Of a stretch of DNA of 64,000 nt, positions 1 through 9,177 are shown one piece after another (positions within the stretch are counted from its first letter, which is position 1; each line of letters begins with the position of its first letter). Below the pieces are notes generated by a model. The model did not search any database. It was not told the DNA's origin and saw only the letters and a program-made list of their open reading frames with translations. The position numbers were made by a program, and so were the translations under genes. This DNA comes from Frankiales bacterium (lineage in GTDB: Bacteria; Actinomycetota; Actinomycetes; JAFAQI01), in assembly GCA_025980465.1 (NCBI GenBank), contig JAICXJ010000002.1, positions 1 to 64,000 of the forward strand, written 5' to 3'.

Positions 1-939
1 CGCCGCCGCCATGTAGTCGGGCTGGCCGCCGATGCCGGCGACCGCAGAGCCGCTAAAAGCCTCGACGTTGACCTGGCCGTCGAGGTCGATCTCGAGAGCC
101 GTGTTCACTGCCACCAGAGGGGGCGCCTCCCGCAGGCGTCCGGCGCCATGTGTCACCTCTGCGCGCTCGAGAATGAGACGGCCGTCGATCCAGTCGAATA
201 TCGCGTCACTACCGACGGCGTACCCCGACATCGGGGTGGCCGCGAGCAGTCCGCGTTCGTCAAGGGCGACCACCGCTTCGGTGAGGATGCCGGTGTCGAT
301 CATCACCGGCTTGGTCACCGCGTCGATCACTGCCGAGCCGAGAGCACCGGGCGCGAACTGCAACCGGGCATCGTCCGGGATGACACGCGCGACGTGCTCG
401 GCGATCCGGCGGTGGGTGTCTGTCGGAGGTGTCCACGCCAACCGCTTCGGTCCGCGCGCCACCTTGTCGATGACGGCGAGCCGGTCGGCAGGCAGCGGCG
501 GGCCGGCGACACATCGTGGGCCGTCGAGCTCGATGGCGACGACTGAAGCGCCGGCCTCGATGACCGACCACATCCAGCCCGACTCGCTCGCAAACCGGTA
601 GCCGTCGTCGTACTGCACGACAGACGCCAGGAGGAGGTCCGGCTTGAGCACGTCGCGGAGCAACGCCGGCCAGGTGCCGAGCCGGGCGGGGAGGTAGCGC
701 GCTTGCCCGGCATCGATCGGTGGGCGGTTGGCGTAGCCGCCGAGGAGTGCGACGGTGTCGCCGAACGCGCCGAAGTCCAGCCCGTCGTGCGCGACCGTCG
801 CGAAGCCGAGCACGAGACGGACGTCGCCAGCAGCGAGCGCGGCCGCGGACAGCGGCGCAAGCAACTCCGTCGGGGCGCCGGCACCATCTCCCACCGCGAC
901 GGTGGAACCCGGGCGGACGGCCTCATCAAGTGCGGTCAC
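1..939 (-). CDS. Acetyl-CoA hydrolase/transferase family protein (3'-truncated by window)
   Basis: Reading the minus strand from GTG 939 gives 313 codons with no stop down to base 1, so the C-terminus lies outside the window. The N-terminus carries GAPTELLAPLSAAAL, typical of the first CoA-transferase domain. The last residues before the edge, GIGGQPDYMAAA, match the conserved C-terminal-domain motif of acetyl-CoA hydrolase/4-hydroxybutyrate CoA-transferase proteins. Such enzymes move CoA between acyl donors and short-chain carboxylates. The GTG lies 6 bases after the stop of the upstream LLM oxidoreductase, so the two are probably co-transcribed. Family is clear; substrate is not. The internal ATG-started frames at 260-571 and 327-929 are other frames of this gene. 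Confidence 0.85.
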   Translation of the reverse strand, partial: MTALDEAVRPGSTVAVGDGAGAPTELLAPLSAAALAAGDVRLVLGFATVAHDGLDFGAFGDTVALLGGYANRPPIDAGQARYLPARLGTWPALLRDVLKPDLLLASVVQYDDGYRFASESGWMWSVIEAGASVVAIELDGPRCVAGPPLPADRLAVIDKVARGPKRLAWTPPTDTHRRIAEHVARVIPDDARLQFAPGALGSAVIDAVTKPVMIDTGILTEAVVALDERGLLAATPMSGYAVGSDAIFDWIDGRLILERAEVTHGAGRLREAPPLVAVNTALEIDLDGQVNVEAFSGSAVAGIGGQPDYMAAA

Positions 940-945
940 GACGGT

Positions 946-1839
946 CTACAGCTCGGCGATGGCGGGGGCTAGCTCGCGCCACTGCTCGAGCGGCACTGGG
1001 CGCTTGCCGTCGACCAGGGCTTGGACAGCCACGTGGTCGGCCCCGGCGTCGAGGTGCGCCTTCACTCGGGTGACGATCGCATCCACGTCGCCCCACACCA
1101 CGATCGAGTCGACCAACAGGTCGCTTCCGCCGTCGGCGATGTCGGCCTCGGTGAAGCCGAGCCGGCGCAGGTTGCGCAGGTAGTTCGGCTGGGTCAGATA
1201 GACCGCGAGGTGCGCCCTCGCGGTCGCGCGGGCGATCTCGGAGTTGCTGTCGAGAACGAACATCTGCTCCGGGCACAGCAGCGGACCCGATCCCATCGTC
1301 TGTCGAGCTGTTGCCGTGTGCTCGACCGACACGAGGTAAGGATGCGCCCCATCGGCCTTCTCCGCCGCGAGTCGCAGCATCCGCGGTCCGAGCGCGGCGA
1401 TCACCCGTCGTACCGGGGTGGTCGGCCGCTGCGCGAAGTACGGCGCGGCGTCCATCGCGTCGAGATACGCCGCCATCGTCTCCACCGGCTTGCCGTAGGC
1501 ATGGCCGCGCAGGTCCTCCACCAGGTTGCGGTGACTGACTCCAATACCGAGCAGCACGCGTTCGGGGTAAGCCTCGGTGAGTGCGCGGACGCCGCAGGAC
1601 ATCGCGATCGCGTCCCGGCCGTAGATATTCATGATCCCGGTCGCGCCGATGACCGTGGTCGTTGCGGAGAGGATGTGGGTCAGCTGCACGAACGGATCTC
1701 GGCCCGCGACCTCAGGAATCCAGATCGCGCCGAAACCCAGCGATTCGAGCTCGGCCGCGAGCTCCCTCGCCTGCGACGTGGGGACGAAGTCGAGCGAAGG
1801 AGTCCAACATCCGACCCGAGACAGCGCGAAGTCGCTCAC
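946..1839 (-). CDS. LLM class (probably F420-dependent) oxidoreductase
   Basis: 297 residues beginning GTG. TIM-barrel luciferase-like features are visible: GFGAIWIPEV near residue 36, an IGVSHRNLVED segment, ALGPRMLRLAAEKADGAHPY around residue 150, and a C-terminal VDAIVTRVKAHLDAGADHV repeat. Length and motifs fit the actinobacterial subfamily that uses deazaflavin F420, but F420 rather than FMN is inferred from family. It is the first gene of a minus-strand pair with the CoA-transferase and is divergent from the thiolase at 1940, with about 100 bases between. One of five LLM proteins in the window. Likely a redox step on an acyl-CoA or small organic substrate. Confidence 0.85.
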   Translation of the reverse strand: MSDFALSRVGCWTPSLDFVPTSQARELAAELESLGFGAIWIPEVAGRDPFVQLTHILSATTTVIGATGIMNIYGRDAIAMSCGVRALTEAYPERVLLGIGVSHRNLVEDLRGHAYGKPVETMAAYLDAMDAAPYFAQRPTTPVRRVIAALGPRMLRLAAEKADGAHPYLVSVEHTATARQTMGSGPLLCPEQMFVLDSNSEIARATARAHLAVYLTQPNYLRNLRRLGFTEADIADGGSDLLVDSIVVWGDVDAIVTRVKAHLDAGADHVAVQALVDGKRPVPLEQWRELAPAIAEL

Positions 1840-1939
1840 CGGATCTTCCTACTCTGCCGCGACTCGGCGTTGCCCGGCGGGTTGAGGGACAATAGGTTCG
1901 CGCACATCGAACCCGCCAGTGACGGAAGCCGAGGAACCG

Positions 1940-3085
1940 ATGCCCGAAGCCGTGATCTGCGAGGCGGTCCGTAGTCCGATCGGCAAGCGCAACGGTGCGC
2001 TCGCCGACATTCACGCCGCCGACCTTTCGGCTGACGTCCTCAACGCCGTCCTCGAACGGAGTGGGCTCAACCCCGAGGTCGTCGACGACGTGATCTGGGG
2101 CTGCGTGGGCCAGATCGGGGACCAGTCGAGCAACATCGCTCGGTTCGCCGTACTCGCCGCGGGCTGGCCCGACCACATTCCTGGTACGACCACCAATCGC
2201 GCGTGCGGCTCGAGCCAGCAGGCGGTGGACTTCGCCGCGATGGGGGTGATGTGCGGCCAGTACGACCTCGTCGTTGCCGGTGGCATCGAGACGATGAGCC
2301 GAGTGCCGCTGGGTGCCGCCCGCGAGACTGGGTTTCCCTATGGCCCGCGGGTGATGGAGCGCTACGACAACTTCTCCTTCAACCAGGGCATCTCGGCCGA
2401 GCTGATCGCCGAGCGCTGGGGATTTTCGCGGCAGCAGCTCGACGAGTTCGCGGCCCGGTCGCACGAGCTCGCCGCCCGCGCCGTCGACCGCGGTGACTTC
2501 ACCGAGCAGATCGTGCCGATCAAGGTCGGCGACAACACGGTCACGGAGGATGAGGGGATCCGACGCGGCACCTCGGTGGAGACGCTGGCGAAGCTGAAGC
2601 CGGTGTTCAAGGAGGACGGCATCATCCACGCCGGCAACTCCTCGCAGATCTCCGACGGCTGCGCCGCGTTGATCGTGACCACACCGGAGCGCGCGAAGGA
2701 CCTTGGTCTCACCCCGATCGTGCGCTACGTGTCGGGCGCGGTCAGTGGCGCGGACGCCAAGATGATGCTGACCGGCCCGATCCCGGCGACCGAGAAGCTG
2801 CTGAAGAAGTCCGGTGTCGCCATTGGTGACATCGGTGCGTTCGAGGTCAACGAGGCGTTTGCCTCGGTGCCGCTGGCCTGGCTCGCCGAGCTCGGCGCCG
2901 ACCCGGAACGCCTCAACCCGGTGGGCGGCGCGATTGCGCTCGGGCATCCGCTCGGTGCCTCCGGCGGGATCCTGATGACCCGCCTGATCCACCACATGCG
3001 CGAGTCGGGTCACCGTTACGGCCTGCAGACGATGTGTGAGGGCGGCGGTACGGCGAACGCGACGCTGCTCGAGCTGGTGGCCTGA
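1940..3085 (+). CDS. Acetyl-CoA acyltransferase (thiolase)
   Basis: 381-residue thiolase, a normal length. The nucleophilic cysteine is in NRACGSSQQ (around residue 90); the C-terminal catalytic motifs are NEAFASVP, GHPLGASGG and the CEGGG loop that holds the second cysteine. It cleaves 3-ketoacyl-CoA or condenses acetyl-CoA, cytoplasmic. ATG 1940 is chosen because GAGGAA lies at 1930-1935; an upstream in-frame start at 1919 would overlap that ribosome site. Divergent from the LLM/CoA-transferase pair, which suggests a shared acyl-CoA pathway. Biosynthetic versus degradative direction cannot be told from sequence. Confidence 0.93.
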   Translation: MPEAVICEAVRSPIGKRNGALADIHAADLSADVLNAVLERSGLNPEVVDDVIWGCVGQIGDQSSNIARFAVLAAGWPDHIPGTTTNRACGSSQQAVDFAAMGVMCGQYDLVVAGGIETMSRVPLGAARETGFPYGPRVMERYDNFSFNQGISAELIAERWGFSRQQLDEFAARSHELAARAVDRGDFTEQIVPIKVGDNTVTEDEGIRRGTSVETLAKLKPVFKEDGIIHAGNSSQISDGCAALIVTTPERAKDLGLTPIVRYVSGAVSGADAKMMLTGPIPATEKLLKKSGVAIGDIGAFEVNEAFASVPLAWLAELGADPERLNPVGGAIALGHPLGASGGILMTRLIHHMRESGHRYGLQTMCEGGGTANATLLELVA

Positions 3086-3108
3086 CCGAGCCGGACGCGC
3101 CGGCGGCG

Positions 3109-4425
3109 ATGCCGTCGCGGCTCGCGACTCGGGCCGTCGTCGTCGCGTGGTGCCTGCTTGCCGGTGCCGACGCCGGCTCCGCTGCGGGCTATTACGACCC
3201 GACCGCGCTGGTCGCGATCATCGTCGGCTTCGTTCTGCTTGTCGCAGTGGCGGCATCAGGAGCGACCCTGGATGCGTTCTCCCGGCGGCTGGCCGTCCTA
3301 CCGATCGGGATGTGCGTCGGCTTCGCGATCGACGACAGCACCCGGCCGTTCCTCTACCAACAGGGCGCCGGACTGGCAGCGATCGAGTCGCTCGAGGTTG
3401 CCACCGCCCTCGCCGCGACGGTGCTGTTGCTCGGCGGCCCGCGCTGGCGGCGGTTCTGGTGGTGGCTGGTCGCGCTGCTCGCCACGGCGACCGGAATCGT
3501 GATCATCGCTGTGATCCGCAATCCCGGCATCGACGTCTGGGACGTGCTTCAGCAGTCCAGCACCGGACTGCTGCACGGCGACGACCTGTACCGGCAGCAC
3601 TGGGCGCACAGCACCGGGCTCCAGGCGGTGTATCCCTACCTGCCGTGGTCGACGCTGTTACTCGCGCCGTTCCGCTGGCTGTTCTTCGACGTCCGGTTCG
3701 GCCTACTCGCAGCGATCCTGGTCAGCGCCTGGCTGGTCCGTCGTACCGACCGCGCAGTCGGGTCGCTGCTGAGCTGCCTGCTGCTGGTCTCGCCCGGCTG
3801 GGTGTTGCTGGTCAACCGGTCCTGGACGGAGCCGCTGCTGGTGTTGCTGGTCGGCGGTTCGATCCTCGCGATCCGGTCCGGTCGCAGCGCTCTCGCGATC
3901 GTGTCCCTTGCGGCTGCCCTCGCCTGCAAGCAGCACATCGTGCTGCTCCTCCCGCTGTTCGCGGTGTGGCCTGCGTTCGGCATCCGGCGGGTGATCACGT
4001 CAGTCGTGCTTGCCCTTATCGCGATCCTGCCGTGGCTGATCGCCGGGCCTCGCGACCTGTGGCATGACGCGGTTCATGCCAATGTCGTGTTGCAGGTCAA
4101 GGCGTCGTCACTCGACGTACCGGCGTTGCTGGTGCGGCATGGGCACCGGATCGGGTTCTGGCTCGCGGTGGTGCTAGTGGTCGGGGCCTACCTGATCGCC
4201 TGGGCCCGGGTGCGTCGCACGCCGTCAGGACTGGCGCTGTCGTGCGCGCTGGTGATGTGGGCCTTCGATCTCGCGAACAAGCAGACGTTCTTCAACCACT
4301 ATCAGCTGCCGCTAGGGCTGCTGGTCGTTGCGCTGGCGACGGCCGAATCGCGACGGGGAAGTACCGGCGCGTCACGGCCGGTGCCGCCGTTGTCGTCCTT
4401 GGGGCGGACCACCTCTTCGTGGTAG
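3109..4425 (+). CDS. Polytopic membrane protein, glycosyltransferase-87/DUF2029-like
   Basis: 438 residues with about ten hydrophobic segments. The pattern resembles polyprenyl-phosphate-sugar-dependent mannosyltransferase-like proteins: an early extracytoplasmic loop with GIDVWDVLQQS and GDDLYRQHW, then YPYLPWSTLLLAPFRWLF, and later ALACKQHIVLLLPLFA. This suggests transfer of a lipid-linked sugar outside the membrane; this is inference from topology. It follows the thiolase by 23 bases. Its last about 40 codons run antisense over the 3' end of the flavoprotein gene (124-base convergent overlap), and the tail is low-complexity Ser/Thr/Pro-rich, so the natural stop may have been lost and a new one picked up. 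Confidence 0.7.
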   Translation: MPSRLATRAVVVAWCLLAGADAGSAAGYYDPTALVAIIVGFVLLVAVAASGATLDAFSRRLAVLPIGMCVGFAIDDSTRPFLYQQGAGLAAIESLEVATALAATVLLLGGPRWRRFWWWLVALLATATGIVIIAVIRNPGIDVWDVLQQSSTGLLHGDDLYRQHWAHSTGLQAVYPYLPWSTLLLAPFRWLFFDVRFGLLAAILVSAWLVRRTDRAVGSLLSCLLLVSPGWVLLVNRSWTEPLLVLLVGGSILAIRSGRSALAIVSLAAALACKQHIVLLLPLFAVWPAFGIRRVITSVVLALIAILPWLIAGPRDLWHDAVHANVVLQVKASSLDVPALLVRHGHRIGFWLAVVLVVGAYLIAWARVRRTPSGLALSCALVMWAFDLANKQTFFNHYQLPLGLLVVALATAESRRGSTGASRPVPPLSSLGRTTSSW

Positions 4426-5822
4426 TCCTCCTCGACGTTGACGGCCCAGACGTCGTGAGTGGTGCCGGTGATCAGGTTCTCTACTGACAGCATCGCCGTC
4501 ATCATCGAGTGGTCCTGGTTGTTGTACTTGTGCATCCCGTTGCGGCCGACCGGATACACGTTCGGCAGCTCGTTGCTGAGCCAGTCGCTGATCGCCTTCA
4601 CCGCGACGTCGTAGCCCTCGTCATACACCGGATAGGCCTTCGGCATCCGGACGACATAGGACTCCTCGACCTGACCCGGGCCGACCAGGCCGAGCGTGAT
4701 GAGCTCCTTCTCCGCCAGTACCGCAAGGTCGGCGTCGGTAGAGTTCCACAACTCGTCGCCCTCGAAGACGAAGTACTCCAGACCGAGGCAGCTACGACCG
4801 TCGCGCACCAGGTACGGCGACCAGGAGCCGAAGTTCTGGATCCGGCCCACCTTCACCTCAGGCGAGTGGATGTAGATCCAGTTGTCGGGGAAGCTCGCCG
4901 ACTCCGGAACCACGAGGGCGACGGTGAGGAAGTCGCGATGGGTCAGCCGCCTGGCGGCGTCCTGAACCTGCTGCGGCGCCGGCGGGTCCAGCGACAGTGC
5001 CAGCTCGGGCAGCGGCATCGAGCTGATCACCGCCCTTGCCGGGGTGACGGTCTGCTTGCCGTCCTGTTCGGTGACTACGGCAGTGGCGCGGTGGTCGCTG
5101 TGCTTGATCGCGACGACCTTGGAGTTCATCACGATGGTGCCGCCGCGCTCGAGGACGAGGTCGCGGGCGCGCTCCCACATCATTCCGGGACCGAGCTTCG
5201 GGTACTGGAACTGCTCGATCAACGTGGTGATCTCGGTCTGGTTGCGCTTCGGGAGCAGCGCGTTGAGGACCGCGCTGAACAGCGAGAGGTTCTTGATGCG
5301 CTGCGCCGCCCAGTCGGCCGAGATCTCGCTCGCCGGAACACCCCAGACCTTCTCGTTGTAGGTCTTGAAGAAGGTCCGATACAGCCGCCAGCCGAAGCGC
5401 GCCGCGACCCAGCCCTCGAGCGACGACTGGTCCTTCGGCGGCCGGATTCGGGCCCAGACGTAGGAGAGCACGCACTTGATCGACTCGATGAGGCCGAGGT
5501 TGCGCAACGCGTTCGAGGCGCGCAACGGGTAGTCGAACAGCTTGTTGTCGTAGAAGATCCGGCTCATCCGCGGCCGCAGCAGGAAGTCCTCGTCGGGCAG
5601 GATCTCGTGCCAGAGCTCCTCGACCGGCCTCACCTTCGTGAAGAACCGGTGGCCGCCGATGTCGAATCGCCAGCCGTTCCGCTCGACCGTTCGGCTGATA
5701 CCGCCGACGACCGTGTCGGCCTCGAAGACGGTGACCGGAGTATCGGCCTTGGTCAGCAAATAGGCCGAGGTCAGACCGGCCGGACCCGCGCCGACGACGA
5801 CCACTTGCGAGTCGGTCGCCAC
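4302..5822 (-). CDS. FAD-dependent UDP-galactopyranose-mutase-like oxidoreductase
   Basis: 506 residues from GTG 5822, preceded by AGGAG with good spacing; the longer TTG-started frame at 5843 lacks this. A Rossmann motif VVVVGAGPAGLTSAYLL is at the N-terminus, followed by FEADTVVGGISRTVE and FDIGGHRFF, all hallmarks of the amine-oxidase/UGM-related FAD family found in polysaccharide loci. FDYPLRASN and KTYNEKVWGVP are also typical of this group. C-terminal NGMHKYNNQDHSM resembles the flavin-contacting end of the family. Likely acts on a nucleotide- or lipid-linked sugar for an envelope glycan. The last about 40 residues overlap the convergent membrane-protein gene. True UGM activity is not implied. 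Confidence 0.85.
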   Translation of the reverse strand: MATDSQVVVVGAGPAGLTSAYLLTKADTPVTVFEADTVVGGISRTVERNGWRFDIGGHRFFTKVRPVEELWHEILPDEDFLLRPRMSRIFYDNKLFDYPLRASNALRNLGLIESIKCVLSYVWARIRPPKDQSSLEGWVAARFGWRLYRTFFKTYNEKVWGVPASEISADWAAQRIKNLSLFSAVLNALLPKRNQTEITTLIEQFQYPKLGPGMMWERARDLVLERGGTIVMNSKVVAIKHSDHRATAVVTEQDGKQTVTPARAVISSMPLPELALSLDPPAPQQVQDAARRLTHRDFLTVALVVPESASFPDNWIYIHSPEVKVGRIQNFGSWSPYLVRDGRSCLGLEYFVFEGDELWNSTDADLAVLAEKELITLGLVGPGQVEESYVVRMPKAYPVYDEGYDVAVKAISDWLSNELPNVYPVGRNGMHKYNNQDHSMMTAMLSVENLITGTTHDVWAVNVEEDYHEEVVRPKDDNGGTGRDAPVLPRRDSAVASATTSSPSGS

Positions 5823-5952
5823 GGGTCTCCTCAGGATTATCAACCGGTTTGATGGAGTTCAGGCGCCGGCCAGACGGCGCTCGGTAACTGCGTGATGCTG
5901 GTCTCCATGGTAAGGATCAAGGCGCCGCGAACGGCGTCGACCCCCCGCTGAT

Positions 5953-5967
5953 GCCCGAATTTCGGGC
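5953..5967. promoter_or_regulatory. Perfect 7-bp inverted repeat in a divergent promoter region
   Basis: GCCCGAA and TTCGGGC are separated by a single T. It lies in the 208-base gap between the divergently transcribed flavoprotein (start 5822) and the membrane protein at 6031, about 64 bases upstream of the latter. With one spacer base it cannot form a useful hairpin loop, so a protein-binding site is more likely than a terminator. No regulator is identified. Confidence 0.35.
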
Positions 5968-6030
5968 CGATCACGCCACTAGGCCGCTATGAGTACGCCG
6001 GCCGTTGCTCGCTAGGGTTCCCACACCGAG

Positions 6031-7518
6031 ATGCCGAGTCCCTCTTCCGCCGATGACGGCGACCGCAGCACGCTGCCGTCGTGGCGGTCGATGCTCAGCG
6101 GCTGGACCGGCATCGTCGTCGCATCGGCGGTGTTGGCGTGGGTGTCGATCCTGGCACTCCGCGACAGCGTGGCCTACGACCCCTACTCCTGGGTGATCTG
6201 GGGTCGCGAGATCGTGCACCTGCACCTCAACACCCGACAGGCGGCGACCTCGGTCAAGCCGTTGCCGATGCTCTTCGACTCGATCTTTTCCTTCACCGGT
6301 TCGCATCTGCCCGGCGTCTGGCTGTTTGCGGCGCGGTTCGGCGCGCTGCTCGGCTTCGGCGCAGTGTTCCGGTTGGCGCGGCGATTCGGCGGGCTCGGCG
6401 CGGGGATCGTCGCGATCGCCGGCTTTGCGGTGTCGAACGAGCTGCTTGGTTACCTGTTCATGCGCGGCATGTCCGAGCCACTGGCAGCGGCGGCGATGGT
6501 GGCCGCAGTCGACTGCTACCTGCTCGCACGCCCGCGGGCTGCCACGGGTTGTCTGATCGCGGCGGCGTACCTCCGCCCCGAGGCGTGGCCGCTCCTGCTG
6601 GTGTACCTGATCTGGTTGTCGTGGCCGCATTCCTGGTTCCGCCGTGCCGGCGCGATCGCGGTGGGGGTCTTCGTTCCGTTCTCGTGGTTCCTCATCGACT
6701 GGTTCGGAGCCCGGCAGTTCAACCGCTCCGCGAATGCCGCGACTCACCAAAGTCAAGGCGGTCCATTGCTGCACCGTCAGCCCGGCATCGCCACGCTCAC
6801 CGAGACCTGGAAACTCGCCTCCGGACCGATCGTGGTGTTGTTCCTTATCGCTCTTGCGCTTGCCCTCGTCGGGTGGTGGCGCGCCGGCCACTCGCTCAAT
6901 CCGGCGAGGCTGGACCCGCTGCAGCTCATCGTGCTCATCGTGGCGGTCTGGGTGATCGCCGACGCCGTTCTCGCCCAAGGACACTTCGCGACCGGAGCGC
7001 CTCGTTACCTGTTACCAGCAGAGGCGTTGGCCTGCGTCGTGGCCGGTTGCTTGGTGGCTCAGATCGGGCGTCGACTCGCTCGGTGGGGAAGCAGCCGGCT
7101 CATCGCGGGCGCCGCGCTACCCACACTGGTCGCGGTGGTCTTGGCCGTCCTGATTCCGTCGTTCGTCAGCACCGGAAGACAGCTACGCACCGGAGTGAGG
7201 CAGGGGCAGCAGTTCGTGTTGCTGGGCGGCCGACTCGCGGCTGCGGTGCGGCTGGCGGGCGGCCGGGACGCCGTCGTGCACTGCGGAACGATCGCTACCC
7301 GCAACTTCCAGGTGCCAGTGGTGGCCTGGCAACTTGATGTCCCGCTCGACCGGATCCTGACAACCGCGGCGGTCCCCGGGACGGTGTTCCAGCAGGGTGA
7401 CGTTCCAGTCATCCCGAGTGCACTGGCCGGCGGGTATCGAACTGTTGCCAGCCTCGGCCGCTCGCCGCTGTCGTCCTGGCAGGTCCACACCGCCTGCCCG
7501 GCTAGTCACACGCGGTAG
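6031..7518 (+). CDS. Polytopic membrane protein, GT-C type glycosyltransferase-like
   Basis: 495 residues. A cytoplasmic N-terminus is followed by a first membrane helix around residues 25-45, then the loop DSVAYDPYSWVIWGREI, the position where GT-C enzymes carry acidic residues binding the polyprenyl-phosphate sugar. About nine to ten more hydrophobic segments follow, then a soluble C-terminal part. LRPEAWPLLLVYLIW is characteristic of actinobacterial membrane proteins of this type. Likely role: transfer of a lipid-linked sugar in envelope glycan assembly; substrate unknown. It is divergent from the flavoprotein, and converges with the next GT39-like gene across an 82-base gap. Confidence 0.7.
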   Translation: MPSPSSADDGDRSTLPSWRSMLSGWTGIVVASAVLAWVSILALRDSVAYDPYSWVIWGREIVHLHLNTRQAATSVKPLPMLFDSIFSFTGSHLPGVWLFAARFGALLGFGAVFRLARRFGGLGAGIVAIAGFAVSNELLGYLFMRGMSEPLAAAAMVAAVDCYLLARPRAATGCLIAAAYLRPEAWPLLLVYLIWLSWPHSWFRRAGAIAVGVFVPFSWFLIDWFGARQFNRSANAATHQSQGGPLLHRQPGIATLTETWKLASGPIVVLFLIALALALVGWWRAGHSLNPARLDPLQLIVLIVAVWVIADAVLAQGHFATGAPRYLLPAEALACVVAGCLVAQIGRRLARWGSSRLIAGAALPTLVAVVLAVLIPSFVSTGRQLRTGVRQGQQFVLLGGRLAAAVRLAGGRDAVVHCGTIATRNFQVPVVAWQLDVPLDRILTTAAVPGTVFQQGDVPVIPSALAGGYRTVASLGRSPLSSWQVHTACPASHTR

Positions 7519-7600
7519 GAGCCCGCTGCTCAACGTCACATTGACCGAGATCAGATCGGCGAACCGACTCAGCGGGAACTGCGGTGTCCGGCTCGCCCGG

Positions 7601-9115
7601 TCAGCGCTTCGTGAACTCCACGAGTTGGTCGACCTCGAACGACGTCTCACTCTGCTTCACGTACAGGTGCGGACGGCCGCGGGCGACTGCGAAGTCGGTG
7701 TAGAGGTTGGTGCAGTCGCGCCGGAAGGTCGGATACCCCTCGGCCGAGACCAGCCAGATCGGCCGTCCGCTGGCGCGCTTGAGCGCGGCTTGTGCAAACT
7801 GGCCGGCTCGCGAGTTCTCGTTTCGCTTCTTGTAGTCGACCCAGTCCACCATCGCGGCGGGGCCGAAGGTCGGATAGACCACCTGGGTGCCGGAGCTGGG
7901 AGCCAGCCGATGGATCGCGGGCCCGAGCTGGTCGGGACAGATGACGACGAGGTCGCCCGGCGCAGCATGACGCAGGAGCACGTCCGCGACCTCGCCGGCC
8001 TGGGTGCGGGTCTGGAACGGGATCAACGCCGACGCGATCAGGCCGAGCGCGGTGAGGATCGCGAGCGTCGGCAGCTGAATCGACTGCGGTAGCGCGGTGA
8101 GACCGATCGCGACGACGAGAAGCAGGAACGGTACGACGATCATGCTGTAGCGCGAGGCGTAGGCGTTGCTGCTGATCTCACTCGCGATGGTGCCTACCAG
8201 CATCGTCACCAGGCTGAGGGCGCAGAGGACGAGCGGCAGCCGGCGCAGCGGGCGCCTGATATGGATGCCGCCGTTGCGTGCGGCGTAGCCGGCGATCGCC
8301 ATCACGACGAGCGCGTAGTACGACAGCCGCAACCACGGCGCGGCGATCCCGGTGCCCACCCAACCGCCGATGGACAGCAGTCCGGTGTCGATGCCGGGCG
8401 GCTTGCCCCACGGCGCTCCGGTGTGTGCGCTCTGGTAGGCGAATGTCGGCAGCCAGGGCGAGAACAATGCGGCAGCGATGAGCAGTGCGATGACGATCCG
8501 CCGCGATGGTCGGTTGCCGCGCACGGTCGCCACGACGGCAGCCGCGCCGACCACCACGAGCAAATAGATCGTCCAGTACTGCGTGAGCAGCAGCGCACCG
8601 CTCACAACGCCGGCGGCAATCGTCCACCCAGCGCCGCCCACCACCCAGGCCCGCTCGAAGGCAAGGATCGCCAGCAGGACGAGCAGGAGCACGAGGGAGT
8701 ACATGCGCGCCTCGCTCGCGTACCTCACCACGAACGGACAGCTCGCGAGCAGCAGGACCGGCACCCACGGCTGGGTCCGCAACGGCGGTACCCGGCGGGC
8801 GACCAGGGCCATGGCGGGCAGCGAGAGCACGGCAAAGACACCCGACAACGACCGCACCGCCTCGTCGCCGGTGCCGAAGACGGCCATCCAGCCGTGCAAC
8901 ACGAGGTAGAACAGCGGTGGCGACCCGTCGATCTTGAGGGCACGGAACAGGTCCGGAAGCGACTTGTGAGCGATCACGACCGTCTGCGCCTCGTCCAGCC
9001 ACAGCGGCGAGCGTGACCAGAAGAAGAACGCGAGTGCTGCAGCGATGGCGACTGCGGCGGCGCCTCGCCTCACCCTTGGATCGGCAAACCCGCGCAGCGG
9101 CAACTGGTCCGGCAT
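7601..9115 (-). CDS. Glycosyltransferase family 39-like membrane protein
   Basis: 504 residues from ATG 9115; the longer frame to 9241 would run across the divergent promoter. After the first helix comes SRSPLWLDEAQTVVIAHKS, with the DE pair in the first extracytoplasmic loop typical of PMT/ArnT-type GT-C enzymes, then DGSPPLFYLVLHGWM and RYASEARMYSLVLLL. These match PF13231-type dolichyl/polyprenyl-phosphate-mannose protein transferases. About ten membrane segments and a C-terminal soluble domain of about 130 residues. Divergent from the GT2 gene, with only about 60 bases between starts. Predicted to transfer a sugar from a polyprenyl phosphate donor outside the membrane. Confidence 0.85.
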   Translation of the reverse strand: MPDQLPLRGFADPRVRRGAAAVAIAAALAFFFWSRSPLWLDEAQTVVIAHKSLPDLFRALKIDGSPPLFYLVLHGWMAVFGTGDEAVRSLSGVFAVLSLPAMALVARRVPPLRTQPWVPVLLLASCPFVVRYASEARMYSLVLLLVLLAILAFERAWVVGGAGWTIAAGVVSGALLLTQYWTIYLLVVVGAAAVVATVRGNRPSRRIVIALLIAAALFSPWLPTFAYQSAHTGAPWGKPPGIDTGLLSIGGWVGTGIAAPWLRLSYYALVVMAIAGYAARNGGIHIRRPLRRLPLVLCALSLVTMLVGTIASEISSNAYASRYSMIVVPFLLLVVAIGLTALPQSIQLPTLAILTALGLIASALIPFQTRTQAGEVADVLLRHAAPGDLVVICPDQLGPAIHRLAPSSGTQVVYPTFGPAAMVDWVDYKKRNENSRAGQFAQAALKRASGRPIWLVSAEGYPTFRRDCTNLYTDFAVARGRPHLYVKQSETSFEVDQLVEFTKR

Positions 9116-9177
9116 GAACGGGTCCTGTCGTGATCTCGGGAGAGGTAGTCGGATCGGTGAACCGTAGGGTAAGGCCC

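Noticed and set aside
1712-3013. 433-codon minus-strand frame across the thiolase
   Set aside because: Antisense shadow of a thiolase with complete catalytic motifs.
4509-5852. 447-codon plus-strand frame opposite the flavoprotein
   Set aside because: No domain seen; the minus strand has clear FAD motifs.
5953-5967. Terminator hairpin
   Set aside because: The arms are separated by one base, so no stable loop can form, and there is no T-run; an operator is more likely.
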